A DNA stretch of 34,046 bases from Terriglobia bacterium (GTDB lineage: Bacteria; Acidobacteriota; Terriglobia; UBA7540). Of the stretch, positions 1-11,560 are shown piece after piece (the first letter of the stretch is position 1; each line of letters starts with the position of its first letter). The notes under the pieces are model-generated. The model saw nothing but the letters and a program-made list of their open reading frames with translations, was not told where the DNA came from and did not search any database. A program made the translations under genes and the position numbers. The stretch spans positions 1 to 34,046 of the forward strand of contig JASHPE010000003.1 of NCBI GenBank assembly GCA_030038235.1, written 5' to 3'.

Positions 1-1559
1 GGCGTCAGATCGAGCCGCGTGCTTCGCAATGCGGGCGAGAGTCCAAACACGATTCCGGTCAGCACGGAGACGGCCGCCGTGAAGCCCAGGACCCACGGGT
101 CGGGTTTGACGGTCAAGTGGAGAGGATCGCGCCCGCTCGACATGAACGCCACCAGCAGATCGGTGCTCCAGAAGGCCAACACCAGTCCCAGCGCTCCGCC
201 CACCGCCGCCAGAAGCACGCTCTCCGTGAGCAGTTGCCGGATCAACCGCGATCGCCGCGCGCCGATGGCGAGTCTCACGGCCATCTCCTTCTGGCGCGAC
301 GTGCCCCGAGCGAGTAGCAGGTTGGCGACGTTGGCGCAGGCGATCAGCAGCACGAGTCCGACGACCGCCATCAGAACGGCGAGCGGTTTGGAGAACTCCC
401 GGCGAAGATCGTCGAGGCCTTTGCTTCCGGTTGTCACCTCCAGATGAGGGATGGTCTCGGGCTTGGTGCCGGGCTTGACGTCGCCAGCGATGCTCTGCTG
501 CAGGATGACGTCCGCCTCGGCTTGCGCCTGCTGCTCCGTGACCCCAGGCTTGCGCCGCCCTAGCATCACTACCCACCAGCGTGTGCTTTGTTGGAAGAGC
601 CAGTCCGGGCCGATAGTTTTGCCGTGGGCGTTCTCGGGTTGCGGCGCCCAACGCGGCTCGACACGCGGTTGCTGATGCAGCGGCACCCAGACATCGACGG
701 CCCGGCCCGGCTGAACGCCGAAAAACTCCGGTGGGCAGACGCCGACGACGGTAAAGGGAACGCCGTTGAGCGTGACACTTCTGCCTACGACTCCCGGGTC
801 GCGTCCGAAATGTCCTTCCCAATATCGGTAGCTGATCACCGCTGCAGGGCTGGATTCCAGGCGGTCGTCGTCCGGAGCGAGCATTCGTCCGAGCGCCGGT
901 TGCACACCCAGGGTGTCGAAAAACGTGCCCGAAACCAGTTCGCCCTCGGCGCGCCCCGGCTCGCCGCGATATCCCAGGTTGAACTGGCTGCCATTGCCCG
1001 CCAGCGCCAGGACGTTCGAAAAGACATGGTTCCGCGTGCGGAGCCGCTCGTAGAGGGGGTAGGAGAACGACGGGCTGGTCATGCGTCCGGAAGGGTCGCC
1101 GTTCATGTTGCCCGAGAGCCCATTGATGACGCCCTCGGGCCAGCCCTTCGAAGCCCAATTCATGGCGACCAGATTTTGAGGATCCTGAATCGGGAGCGCC
1201 TTGAGCAGCACCGCGTCGATCAGGCTGAAGATCGCCGTATTGGCGCCGATGCCGAGCGCCAGTGAGAGCACTGCCACGGCCGTGAAGCCCGGAGCCTGGC
1301 GCATGGCGCGCAAACCGTAGCGCAGGTCCTGCCAGATGTGCTCGATCCAGGTCCATCCCCACGTACCTCGAGCTTCCTCGCGCTTCAGGCCCGGATTGCC
1401 GAAGGCCCGCACCGCGGCGTGTCGCGCCTCGTCGGGACTCATGCCCGCTGCGATGTTCTCGTCGGTCTTCGTCTCGATGTGGAAGCGCAGCTCGTCGCCA
1501 AGCTCGTGCTCTTGCGCAGAACGCCCGAACAGTGACCGAAGTCGTTTCATCAGTCGCAT
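1..1559 (-). CDS. ADOP-type (MacB/FtsX-like) ABC transporter permease, 3' end cut by window edge
   Basis: About 519 residues are visible; the C-terminus lies beyond base 1. The protein opens with a cytoplasmic stretch (roughly residues 1-60, with [12 protein letters not shown] and [18 protein letters not shown]) typical of acidobacterial duplicated orphan permeases. A transmembrane helix follows ([20 protein letters not shown]), then a MacB-type periplasmic domain, then the first FtsX block ([20 protein letters not shown], later [19 protein letters not shown]). The ATG at 1557-1559 has GAGGG about 7 nt upstream and an in-frame stop just before it; a second in-frame ATG at 1548-1550 is possible. 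It lies 26 nt downstream of a padR gene, the standard pairing for this family. No ATPase partner is nearby. Substrate unknown; family assignment is confident. Confidence 0.93.
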   Translation of the reverse strand, partial: MRLMKRLRSLFGRSAQEHELGDELRFHIETKTDENIAAGMSPDEARHAAVRAFGNPGLKREEARGTWGWTWIEHIWQDLRYGLRAMRQAPGFTAVAVLSLALGIGANTAIFSLIDAVLLKALPIQDPQNLVAMNWASKGWPEGVINGLSGNMNGDPSGRMTSPSFSYPLYERLRTRNHVFSNVLALAGNGSQFNLGYRGEPGRAEGELVSGTFFDTLGVQPALGRMLAPDDDRLESSPAAVISYRYWEGHFGRDPGVVGRSVTLNGVPFTVVGVCPPEFFGVQPGRAVDVWVPLHQQPRVEPRWAPQPENAHGKTIGPDWLFQQSTRWWVVMLGRRKPGVTEQQAQAEADVILQQSIAGDVKPGTKPETIPHLEVTTGSKGLDDLRREFSKPLAVLMAVVGLVLLIACANVANLLLARGTSRQKEMAVRLAIGARRSRLIRQLLTESVLLAAVGGALGLVLAFWSTDLLVAFMSSGRDPLHLTVKPDPWVLGFTAAVSVLTGIVFGLSPALRSTRLDLT

Positions 1560-1585
1560 AAGTTAGCCCTCGACTCTCGACTGCT

Positions 1586-1909
1586 CTACGCGAATCGCAG
1601 CACCCTGGCCACCGCGTCGGCCACGCGGTCCCAAGCTGCCTGTTCGTGAGCGAGCTGCCTGCGTCCGGCCGCAGTCAACTTGTAGTACTTGGCTCGCCGG
1701 CCGGTGCTCGTAACCCGCCACTCAGCGCTGATCCAGTCGGCCTGTTCCATGCGGTGCAGCGCCGGGTAAAGCGAGCCTTCCTCCACGCGCAACACCTCTT
1801 CCGAGACCTGCTGGATTCGCTGCGCGATGGCGTAGCCGTGCAACGCTCCGCGCGCCAGCGTCTTCAGGATCAGGAGATCAAGTGCGCCTTGCAGTTGGTC
1901 CTTGGCCAT
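1586..1909 (-). CDS. PadR family transcriptional regulator
   Basis: A 107-residue protein matching the single-domain PadR winged-helix family in length and motif order: LQGALDLLILKTLARGALHGYAIAQRI, then EEGSLYPALHRME, then GRRAKYYKLTAAGRRQL. PadR proteins are usually dimeric repressors. It is transcribed toward the ADOP permease 26 nt downstream, so it probably controls that operon and itself. The start at 1909 has only a weak ribosome-binding site (GGGG about 8 nt upstream). The leader directly upstream carries two overlapping palindromes that would suit a PadR operator. The ligand cannot be inferred. Confidence 0.95.
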   Translation of the reverse strand: MAKDQLQGALDLLILKTLARGALHGYAIAQRIQQVSEEVLRVEEGSLYPALHRMEQADWISAEWRVTSTGRRAKYYKLTAAGRRQLAHEQAAWDRVADAVARVLRFA

Positions 1910-1912
1910 AGG

Positions 1913-1938
1913 TAGAACCCCAGAGTTCTATGCATAGA
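1913..1938. promoter_or_regulatory. Overlapping palindromes upstream of padR, likely PadR operator
   Basis: TAGAAC (1913-1918), six bases, then GTTCTA (1925-1930) form a perfect inverted repeat. It overlaps a 12-bp perfect palindrome, TCTATGCATAGA (1927-1938). Both sit 4 to 29 nt upstream of the padR start codon. PadR proteins often repress their own promoter from such palindromes; the link here is inferred from position. Confidence 0.55.
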
Positions 1939-1984
1939 GTGCTCTGGTTGGGGGCTGGATGTCAAGGAAAAAGAAGTTTATGTG

Positions 1985-2003
1985 GTCAGCTGTCAGTCGT
2001 CAG
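1985..2003. repeat. Short GTCAG-unit degenerate repeat
   Basis: GTCAG occurs three times in 19 bases (GTCAGCTGTCAGTCGTCAG) between padR and the LolA-like gene. The same unit builds the larger inverted pair at 16666-16774, so this looks like a small copy of that family. Confidence 0.45.
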
Positions 2004-2044
2004 TTGCCGCTCGTGGACTGCTGTGTTGCGGCCGGCCGGATTCG

Positions 2045-2851
2045 TCACTGTTGACTTGGAGGCTGCGGCATGAATTGCGACAGGTCCATCTCGGTTGCGC
2101 CGGCGGGTGGCGTGAACACAAAAGCGTCGTCCGCGATCGGGCCGTCGAGCGCCAGCTTGTTGAACGTCAGAGTGGTGTGAGTTTCTGTGGCAGTGGTCTC
2201 GCCGGACAGCGTGACCTTTGCGTGCGAACTGACTCGCGCGACGAGGAGGCGTGACTTATCCACCCAGACGGTCTGGCGGCTCTCCTCCACCTTGGCGGGC
2301 GCGGCAGTGGCCGCAGGCGCGCCGCTGGCGGAGGGGCTGGCCGGAACAACCTCAATCACGTAGCAGTCGGTGGCGATGCCGTCCAGTTGCAGAGTCTCGC
2401 TTCGCACGAGTTTGGCTTCCTTGACGTTGTCGGCGATATTGCCGAAGTTCTCGATGCTGTCCATTCCGTGCACCCCGCCCGGCATCGAGGGCCCGCCGGA
2501 CGTTGCATTCGCTCGAGTCGGAAACTTTGCGTACTTGTTCAGCGCAGGCATATAGAGCCAGGTCGTCTGGCCATCAGAAACCATCAGGAAGTTCATGGGT
2601 CCAGTCTTGCTCTCGATACGGACCTTGCCGGAGCCGCCGAGCGTCATGATCATGTGCGCCGTCATGTTCTGCTGCATGCTTGATCCACTTATGGCGGTGG
2701 TTAAGTCGCCTTCAGCCTGCAGCGTCTTCACGCCGCGGTAGGTTTCGCCGACTTTGTTGAGGATATCGAGCGCGTCCTGCTGAGTCTGCGCGAGTCCAAG
2801 ACTTGCAAAGATCAGCATCAGTCCGATCAATCCTGCCCGCTGTGGTTTCAT
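2045..2851 (-). CDS. LolA-like exported protein
   Basis: A 268-residue exported protein. The ATG at 2851 was chosen over the longer ORF because AAGGA precedes it by about 8 nt and it directly opens a signal peptide (MKPQRAGLIGLMLIFASLGLAQ). The mature part has a LolA/outer-membrane lipoprotein-sorting-like pattern: QDALDILNKVGETYRGVKTL near the N-terminus, then the KVRIESKTGP and DGQTTWLYMPALNKYAKFP strands, and a closing DDAFVFTPPAGATEMDL that is common in such proteins. A low-complexity Ala/Pro/Ser linker lies near residues 170-190. Such proteins sit in the periplasm and bind lipid or acyl chains; the cargo is unknown. It is not necessarily the canonical LolA. An extended -10 box lies 93 nt upstream. 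Confidence 0.8.
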   Translation of the reverse strand: MKPQRAGLIGLMLIFASLGLAQTQQDALDILNKVGETYRGVKTLQAEGDLTTAISGSSMQQNMTAHMIMTLGGSGKVRIESKTGPMNFLMVSDGQTTWLYMPALNKYAKFPTRANATSGGPSMPGGVHGMDSIENFGNIADNVKEAKLVRSETLQLDGIATDCYVIEVVPASPSASGAPAATAAPAKVEESRQTVWVDKSRLLVARVSSHAKVTLSGETTATETHTTLTFNKLALDGPIADDAFVFTPPAGATEMDLSQFMPQPPSQQ

Positions 2852-2943
2852 TGACGTGTCCTTTCCCGCAAAAACGCCCGGCAAGTGGAATCAGCCGATG
2901 GCGGACCGACGAAAACCTTAATCCCGGGGTTGAAAGCGGTATC

Positions 2944-2952
2944 AGTATACCA
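2944..2952 (-). promoter_or_regulatory. Extended -10 promoter candidate for the LolA-like gene
   Basis: Read on the minus strand the bases are TGGTATACT, an extended -10 (TGnTATAnT-like) with no strong -35. It overlaps a small inverted repeat, GGTAT-cagt-ATACC (2938-2951), which could be an operator. It lies about 93 nt from the ATG at 2851. Confidence 0.4.
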
Positions 2953-2974
2953 CTGGCACGCGTAATAAAATTCC

Positions 2975-3077
2975 AACACAGGGACACAGAGGGACGGAGA
3001 AAAGCGACATCGGAAAACAAGCGGCATGTTCATGTAATTCTCGTTGTCTTTCTCTGTGTCTCCGCGCCTCTGTGTTT
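2975..3077. repeat. Inverted pair of degenerate ACACAGAG-unit repeats
   Basis: The left arm (2975-3003) is built of AACACAGGGACACAGAGG-type units. The right arm (3050-3077) is its imperfect reverse complement, ending CGCCTCTGTGTTT. About 46 nt separate them. In translation the arms give the peptides HRGAETQRK and NTEARRHRE, familiar from intergenic repeats in many bacterial genomes. The right arm supplies the last residues of the ankyrin protein. Confidence 0.75.
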
Positions 3078-4283
3078 AATCTTTCTCGCGCGATGCCGCT
3101 GAAGCGCCTCGTCGATCCGGATGTTGCCGGTGGGCAGTGCGACCGCACCTGGATCAGCGCCGGCAGCGAGCAAGGTCTCGATGATCGGAACATAGTCGAT
3201 TCCCATGTCATTGTGAAGAGCGGACCACAATGCCTGTCCCAAAACCGTGCCTCCGTAGATGTTCTTTGCTTCGAGATTGGCCTTGCGCTTCAGGAGAATC
3301 CGGACGATCTCAAGCCGTCCGCCGATGACCGCCCAATGCAGAACGGTCTGACCGTTCGCGTCGGGCACGGCGGGATCGGCGCCGTGCTGCAGGAGGAACG
3401 TCACTACGCTGTTCTGTCCGTACTCACACGCCCAGTTCAATCCAGACTGCCTTTGTTTGTTCGTCGCGCCCCCTTTCAAACTGCCGTCCTGGTCGAAGTA
3501 GGTTCGGACGAGGTCCAGCCGTCCCACTCCGGCCGCACTTTCCAGATCGAGGCGCGGGCCGCGCTGGGCCAGGAACTCCGCCGCTTGCCCGCGCCCGTTT
3601 GCGAGGCACGCCTTGACGATCTCGCCGTTGGGATCGACTGCCGCCCCGGAACTGAGCAGCGTCTCCATCAGAGCCTGTTGGACGCCGGCCCGCAAGGGAT
3701 GGATGCTGGTTGCGACCAGGCCGAGCGCCGTGTCGTGGTTGTACATGTCCGCGGCGGCGTCAACCTCAGCGCCGGCTTTGAGGAGCACGTTGAGGACTTC
3801 AACCGCGTTCTTTGGCGTCTTCTGGCGATAATCCTCCAGGCCGTTGGCGCCAATGTAGTGCAGCAGCGTAGCGCGATGCGCTCGCGCGGAGCGCTCGCGA
3901 ATCAGTCCGGGATTCTCGCGCAGCAGACGCTCGATAGTGGCGACGTCGCCTGCGGCGATGGCATCGGCGGCCAGTTCGAATGCCGGTGCCAGCGAATCCC
4001 TGCGATTCAGGGCTCGAATATGCCTTATAAACTTTGGCCAGCTCTCGAACCCATGCTCGCGCGCCAGCACCAATTGCGCATCCGCCAGAACAAAGGCCGC
4101 TGCGGCCTGTGATTTTACCCGCGCCTTGGATTCCGGGTGCTTGCTGAATCGGGGATGGAATCGCTCGATCCGGCGAGTGGCTTCGATATCGCTTGATTTC
4201 CAGGCCTTTAGGAGATCTTTCGCTTGCTTCTTGTATTGCTCCAGGCTGGGACGAGGCGGGAGAGCCCTGACGTCAGTGATCAT
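3030..4283 (-). CDS. Ankyrin repeat protein
   Basis: A 417-residue, apparently cytoplasmic protein. Residues 1-100 form a charged helical lead-in (SLEQYKKQAKDLLKAWKSSD) with a segment ending FESWPKFIRHIR. Ankyrin-type repeats follow from about 105 to 390: ERLLRENPGL, EVLNVLLKAGAEVDAAADM, NSVVTFLLQHGADPAVPDAN, EIVRILLKRKANLEAKN and PIIETLLAAGADPGA. Ankyrin repeats mediate protein contacts; no enzymatic domain is seen. The ATG is preceded by AAGGAAGG at good spacing. The last about 17 residues (KIKHRGAETQRKTTRIT) come from the ACACAGAG repeat, so the original C-terminus probably ended earlier. Partner unknown. Confidence 0.88.
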   Translation of the reverse strand: MITDVRALPPRPSLEQYKKQAKDLLKAWKSSDIEATRRIERFHPRFSKHPESKARVKSQAAAAFVLADAQLVLAREHGFESWPKFIRHIRALNRRDSLAPAFELAADAIAAGDVATIERLLRENPGLIRERSARAHRATLLHYIGANGLEDYRQKTPKNAVEVLNVLLKAGAEVDAAADMYNHDTALGLVATSIHPLRAGVQQALMETLLSSGAAVDPNGEIVKACLANGRGQAAEFLAQRGPRLDLESAAGVGRLDLVRTYFDQDGSLKGGATNKQRQSGLNWACEYGQNSVVTFLLQHGADPAVPDANGQTVLHWAVIGGRLEIVRILLKRKANLEAKNIYGGTVLGQALWSALHNDMGIDYVPIIETLLAAGADPGAVALPTGNIRIDEALQRHRARKIKHRGAETQRKTTRIT

Positions 4284-4351
4284 TACGACCTTCCTTCATG
4301 ACTGCGCCTGGAGTCCGCCGGATTCGGGCTCAAAGTCCGATCCAGGCTAAA

Positions 4352-4371
4352 AGAAGGTTCGTACACCTTCT
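4352..4371. promoter_or_regulatory. Inverted repeat upstream of the ankyrin gene
   Basis: AGAAGGT, six bases, ACCTTCT: a perfect 7-bp inverted repeat 69 nt upstream of the ankyrin gene start. Read on the minus strand it is followed by TTTT. It could be an operator or a weak intrinsic terminator protecting the gene; the sequence does not decide. Confidence 0.35.
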
Positions 4372-4464
4372 GAGACTTGCTTAAGGTGGGCACGGCCCTT
4401 TCCGCGGACTGGAGGCGCCCTTCGCGCCAGACGCGAATATGGCGCGGCGCGGCCAGAAAGTCAA

Positions 4465-4585
4465 CACGGCTTGGCAGCGCGGGCGTCCCGCCCGCTTTTG
4501 ACGGCAGCCGCCGCCAACGTGATGTCAAGCGGTCCTCGCGGCGCGAGATGAAGATGCGGGCGGGATGCCCGCGCTACCAGCCGTG
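4465..4585. repeat. Nested-palindrome (REPIN-like) element, family A
   Basis: The arms 4465-4495 and 4556-4585 are near-perfect reverse complements of about 30 bases around a 60-nt loop. Each arm is itself a hairpin: GCGGGCG-TCC-CGCCCGC on the left and GCGGGC-GGGAT-GCCCGC on the right, followed by GCTACCAGC. Translated, it gives the AGVPPA-type peptide seen in many repeat-rich genomes. Single arms of the same family recur at 12677-12700 and 14797-14819. No transposase is present. Confidence 0.85.
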
Positions 4586-4859
4586 TTGCTCTAACAAATT
4601 GAATCTTCAGCCTTTACCAATCACTGCGGTTCCGTTCAGTTGAACGTACGAATTTGACCGTTCGCTGTAATGACTTTTGCCTTCGGGACTCATTTAGGGC
4701 CATAATGCCCACGTAGTCAAGCTGGGGTGGGCGGTCGTCCAGACCGTGGCTATATTCGTGTAGCTGATCGACGCTCGGGCTGCAGTCCATCGATCTCCGC
4801 AAGCGCCGCGGGAATCGAGGTCGCCGCCAACGTACACTTACCGGCGCCAAGCCGGTTCA
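4586..4859. other. Intergenic stretch upstream of the COG3581-like gene
   Basis: No gene, RNA or convincing promoter was recognised here. It presumably holds the promoter for the gene at 4873; a TATATT at 4751-4756 has no matching -35. Confidence 0.3.
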
Positions 4860-4872
4860 AGGAGAGGTGAAC

Positions 4873-6663
4873 ATGAGCACTGCGCCATTCAACGGATTGC
4901 CCGCCGATCACCATGCGGGAGCAGGCCTTATCCAGATCGCCTCGCACGAGGAGGTCGTGCGTCGCCGAGTGGAGGAGGAGCGCCTCCGTTTGGAGCAGGA
5001 AGCCGGCCTGGAGCGCCGCGAGGTGAAGCAGTTCCATCGTCCGGTGGAACGGCCTTTCACAAAGGCGGAGCGCGACAAGACCACCATCCTGTTTGGCGGC
5101 CTCACCTGGAAGCACGAGAAGCTGGTGCATGGCGCGCTCGAGAGCCTGGGTTACACTTGCGAAGCCGTGCCGGTGCCGAACAAGCGCGCTTTCCAGCTCG
5201 GTAAGGAGTACGGGAACAACGGCCAATGCAATCCCACGTACTTCACCGTCGGCAATCTCGTCCAGTTCCTGCAGAATCTCGAAGAGGCGGGCCTGAGCAA
5301 GCAGGAGATCATCGATCGCTACGTGTTCTTCACCGCCGGCGCCTGCGGACCCTGCCGCTTCGGCATGTACGAGGCCGAGTATCGCCTGGCGCTCCGCAAC
5401 TCGGGCTTCGATGGCTTCCGCGTGCTGCTTTTCCAGCAATCCGGCGGGTTGAACCAGGCGGAAGCCGAGGCCGGACTGGAGATGAATCTCGACTTCTTCC
5501 TCGGCATTTTGAACGCCCTCAACATCGGCGACGTGGTGAACGACGTTGCCTATCAGATCCGTCCCTACGAGGTGAATGCGGGCGAGACGGAGCGCGTGCT
5601 CGAAGAGTGCATGGACCTGCTGCACGACGTGATGAAACGGAAGCGCCCCTATAGCCTGGAAGGCAAGTTCGGCGACTGGCTCAGCAAGACGTCGTTCAGC
5701 GGAACCGCCACCATGATCGGCAAGTTCATGGATCAGCTTTATGGCGAGGACTACACGGCCGCGCTTCGCGAGGTTCGCGAACGCTTTAATGCCATTCCTA
5801 TCGATCGCACGCGCGTGAAACCCATTGTGAAGATTACGGGCGAGTTCTGGGCCCAGACCACCGAGGGCGACGGTAATTTCAACATGTTCAAGTTCCTGGA
5901 GAGGGAAGGCGCGCAGGTGCTCGTGGAGCCCATCGGTACCTGGATCACCTATATGATCCATCAGGCCAAGCAGCAGATCCGCGACCGCCGCGGCGTGGAT
6001 CTGGTCGCCGAGAACGTCTCTCGCTGGAACTTCATGAAAGTGTTTGGCAGCCATTTCGACACCCAGCAGAAGATTGCCAAACTCACCTTCGCTGAGACCA
6101 TCTTCAAGCGCGAATACCACAAGCTCATCGATGCTCTGGGCGGCGTGGCCCATCATCTGACCGATCAGTATGAATTGCAGCGCATCGGTCATCCGTTCTA
6201 CAACTCGCGCGCCGGCGGCGGCGAGGGTCACCTGGAAGTGGCCAAGAACATCTATTACTCGAACAAAGACCTCTGCCACATGGTGCTTTCGCTCAAGCCC
6301 TTCGGGTGCATGCCTTCGACGCAGTCGGACGGCGCGCAATCGGCTGTGGTCTCGCAGTACAAAGACATGATCTTCCTGCCGGTTGAGACTTCCGGCGAAG
6401 GCGACGTCAACGCGCACAGCCGCGTCCAGATGGCGCTCGGCGAAGCCAAGGTCCGCGCCAAGAACGAAATGAAGGCCGTGCTCGAGAAGACAGGCTACAC
6501 GCTCGAAGAAGTTCAGGAATACGTGGCCGAGCACCCCGAGATGCAGCAGCCCATGTACAAGTACGGGCACCAGAAGGGTGTGATCGGCGTGGCGGCCAAC
6601 TTCGTGCTGCACGCCGCGGAGCGGATGAAGGTGGAGAAGCGGGAGTTGGTGGCGGTGAATTAG
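4873..6663 (+). CDS. COG3581-like protein of the 2-hydroxyacyl-CoA dehydratase superfamily
   Basis: A 596-residue protein. ATG 4873 is preferred over the upstream in-frame GTG because GGAGAGG lies 5 nt before it. After a charged helical N-terminus (about residues 20-65), a conserved core begins (TILFGGLTWKHEKLVHGALE), with YGNNGQCNPTYF (Cys119) and FTAGACGPCRFGMYEAEYRL (Cys158, Cys161). These cysteines are good candidates for Fe-S ligands. A second block follows near 315-370 (VKITGEFWAQTTEGDGNFNMF, LVEPIGTWITY), resembling the component D fold of the superfamily. It is the usual partner of a COG1924/COG3580 activase, found here 1.2 kb downstream. It presumably receives low-potential electrons from the activase. 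Substrate unknown; no acyl-CoA enzyme genes are adjacent. Confidence 0.85.
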   Translation: MSTAPFNGLPADHHAGAGLIQIASHEEVVRRRVEEERLRLEQEAGLERREVKQFHRPVERPFTKAERDKTTILFGGLTWKHEKLVHGALESLGYTCEAVPVPNKRAFQLGKEYGNNGQCNPTYFTVGNLVQFLQNLEEAGLSKQEIIDRYVFFTAGACGPCRFGMYEAEYRLALRNSGFDGFRVLLFQQSGGLNQAEAEAGLEMNLDFFLGILNALNIGDVVNDVAYQIRPYEVNAGETERVLEECMDLLHDVMKRKRPYSLEGKFGDWLSKTSFSGTATMIGKFMDQLYGEDYTAALREVRERFNAIPIDRTRVKPIVKITGEFWAQTTEGDGNFNMFKFLEREGAQVLVEPIGTWITYMIHQAKQQIRDRRGVDLVAENVSRWNFMKVFGSHFDTQQKIAKLTFAETIFKREYHKLIDALGGVAHHLTDQYELQRIGHPFYNSRAGGGEGHLEVAKNIYYSNKDLCHMVLSLKPFGCMPSTQSDGAQSAVVSQYKDMIFLPVETSGEGDVNAHSRVQMALGEAKVRAKNEMKAVLEKTGYTLEEVQEYVAEHPEMQQPMYKYGHQKGVIGVAANFVLHAAERMKVEKRELVAVN

Positions 6664-6905
6664 TATGACGCATAGATCACTTCCCCGGCTCTTACGTTTA
6701 TCGAGGCCGCAAGCAATGCAGGGAAGATCGGTTGATAGGACTCGATCCGGTTGTTTGGCAAATCCTCGAGAGTGGAGTTTCCTTCAATATGGTCGATCAG
6801 AGCCTGGATGGGAACGCGGGTGCCCTTGAAGCAAGGCTCGCCGCTCATCCGATTCGAGTCGATCCAGACGATCTCGTCGAGCTGAGCTTTTAGGGCCGTT
6901 GTCAT
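6660..6905 (-). CDS. DUF433 domain protein, possibly degenerate
   Basis: An 81-residue protein. The first half matches the DUF433 pattern well: IVWIDSNRMSGEPCFKGTRVPIQALIDHIEGNSTLEDLP, including the G-x-R/K-GTRVP core. The second half (NNRIESYQPIFPALLAASINVRAGEVIYASY) lacks the usual helix that starts near VSREQ, so the gene may be diverged or frame-damaged. DUF433 proteins are usually antitoxins paired with a DUF5615 PIN-like toxin; no such toxin is next to it. Its stop overlaps the stop of the convergent gene ending at 6663. No clear ribosome-binding site. Confidence 0.65.
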   Translation of the reverse strand: MTTALKAQLDEIVWIDSNRMSGEPCFKGTRVPIQALIDHIEGNSTLEDLPNNRIESYQPIFPALLAASINVRAGEVIYASY

Positions 6906-6984
6906 CGTCGAAGGGTACTCTAAAGCCTCAGCGCAGGCAAACGAGAGCCGGAGGAAGAAAAGGAGACGTTACGAAACGGCGGGC

Positions 6985-7113
6985 GATGTGAACGCGGTTC
7001 CAGAAGGATTTCATACGATCACTGTCCACCTGTCCGTGCGCCCGGCGGACAAAGCCATCGCGTTCTATAAGAACGCAGCGCGGGACAGAACTGAAGGCGC
7101 TTGGACCTCCTGA
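6985..7113 (+). pseudogene. Truncated VOC/PhnB-like glyoxalase fragment
   Basis: One open frame reads NAVPEGFHTITVHLSVRP then ADKAIAFYKNA before running into unrelated residues and a stop at 7113. This matches the N-terminal 30 residues of PhnB-like VOC proteins and parallels HTLTAHLIINGADKAIEFYKKA in the intact gene downstream. The rest of the domain is missing, so it is a remnant of a neighbouring paralogue. Confidence 0.75.
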
Positions 7114-7175
7114 TAAACTGGGGGTCGTGGATTGTGGGGGCCGTCAACAAACCAAATCCGAAGGAGAGTAAGACT

Positions 7176-7670
7176 ATGGCAGGAAAAGTGAAAGCACTCC
7201 GAGAAGGACAGCACACCCTTACGGCGCATCTCATCATCAACGGCGCCGACAAAGCAATTGAATTCTACAAGAAGGCTTTCGGCGCCCAGGTCACAGCTCC
7301 GCCGCATCACACGCCGGACGGCAAAGTGATGCACGCCGAGCTCAAGATCGGCGATTCCACTCTCATGTTGGCTGATGAGTTCCCGGGCATGGGCGCCAAG
7401 AGCGCGCAGGCGCTGGGCGGCAGCCCCGTAGTGCTGAACCTGTACGCGGAAAACATCGACAAAATTTTCAATCAGGCCGTTGCCGCTGGAGCCACCGTGA
7501 CCATGCCGCTCGCCAACCAGTTCTGGGGCGACCGCTATGGCCAGATCAGGGACCCCTTCGGGCACTCTTGGGCTCTGGGCGAGCACATCGAGGACGTTGC
7601 TCCGGCAGAGATGGAACGGCGCGCCAACGAGGTGTTTGCGCAGATGTCGAAGGCGGCTGGGGCGCAGTGA
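7176..7670 (+). CDS. VOC family (glyoxalase/PhnB-like) protein
   Basis: A 164-residue protein. ATG 7176 follows AAGGAG by 8 nt and opens directly at the family N-terminus. Two beta-alpha-beta modules of the vicinal oxygen chelate fold are visible: HTLTAHLIINGADKAIEFYKKAFGA, then MHAELKIGDSTLMLADEFP, then VVLNLYAENIDKIFNQAVAAGATV, WGDRYGQIRDPFGHSWALG. The Glu in MHAEL and the His in PFGHSW are at usual metal-ligand positions. PhnB-like VOC proteins often have no assigned substrate. A truncated paralogue lies just upstream, so the locus has had a partial duplication. Confidence 0.9.
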   Translation: MAGKVKALREGQHTLTAHLIINGADKAIEFYKKAFGAQVTAPPHHTPDGKVMHAELKIGDSTLMLADEFPGMGAKSAQALGGSPVVLNLYAENIDKIFNQAVAAGATVTMPLANQFWGDRYGQIRDPFGHSWALGEHIEDVAPAEMERRANEVFAQMSKAAGAQ

Positions 7671-7768
7671 GTTTTACTAACTTAACACAATATATAAGGT
7701 TAAATACGGCTGTTTTTACGAAACGAAACCGTCAGGTGATTGAAAACAGGCAGTTTGTATTTTTGACG

Positions 7769-7793
7769 ATGTACAACGGCAATGTACAACGGC
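7769..7793. repeat. Tandem ATGTACAACGGC direct repeat in an AT-rich leader
   Basis: ATGTACAACGGC occurs at 7769-7780 and again at 7782-7793, a 13-bp period. It lies in an unusually AT-rich stretch (7671-7800) that precedes the activase gene by about 50 nt. Direct repeats spaced just over one helix turn could bind an activator or repressor of the downstream gene. Confidence 0.45.
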
Positions 7794-7843
7794 CGTAATA
7801 ACTTGGTTCCCCAGTGTGATCGAGGCTTTGGACGAGGGTGATT

Positions 7844-11392
<3,549 letters not shown>

Positions 11393-11437
11393 GCGAGGCT
11401 TGCGCTGCCTGGATGCGAGACGGAGCGAGGCTGGCCG

Positions 11438-11560
11438 ATGCTGGACCTGTGCTCCTTCTTCGAGGCTAACGACACCTTCCGGGAATACAAGGAGGTGCTG
11501 AAGGAACGATTTGAGCAGATCGACATCTGGATCAGCAGCCGTGAGATTCAAAGCCTCTGA
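11438..11560 (+). CDS. Small hypothetical ORF or gene remnant (40 aa)
   Basis: Reads MLDLCSFFEANDTFREYKEV then LKERFEQIDIWISSREIQSL. Codon third positions are GC-rich like the neighbours, and GCGAGG stands before the ATG, so it may be coding. No family was recognised. It could equally be the tail of a decayed gene between the activase and surE. Confidence 0.3.
   Translation: MLDLCSFFEANDTFREYKEVLKERFEQIDIWISSREIQSL

Noticed and set aside
4750-6612. 620-residue minus-strand ORF opposite the COG3581-like gene
   Set aside because: It is the mirror of a well-supported gene. The peptide is rich in His, Leu and Ala, as expected from antisense reading of GC-rich codons, and has no motif.
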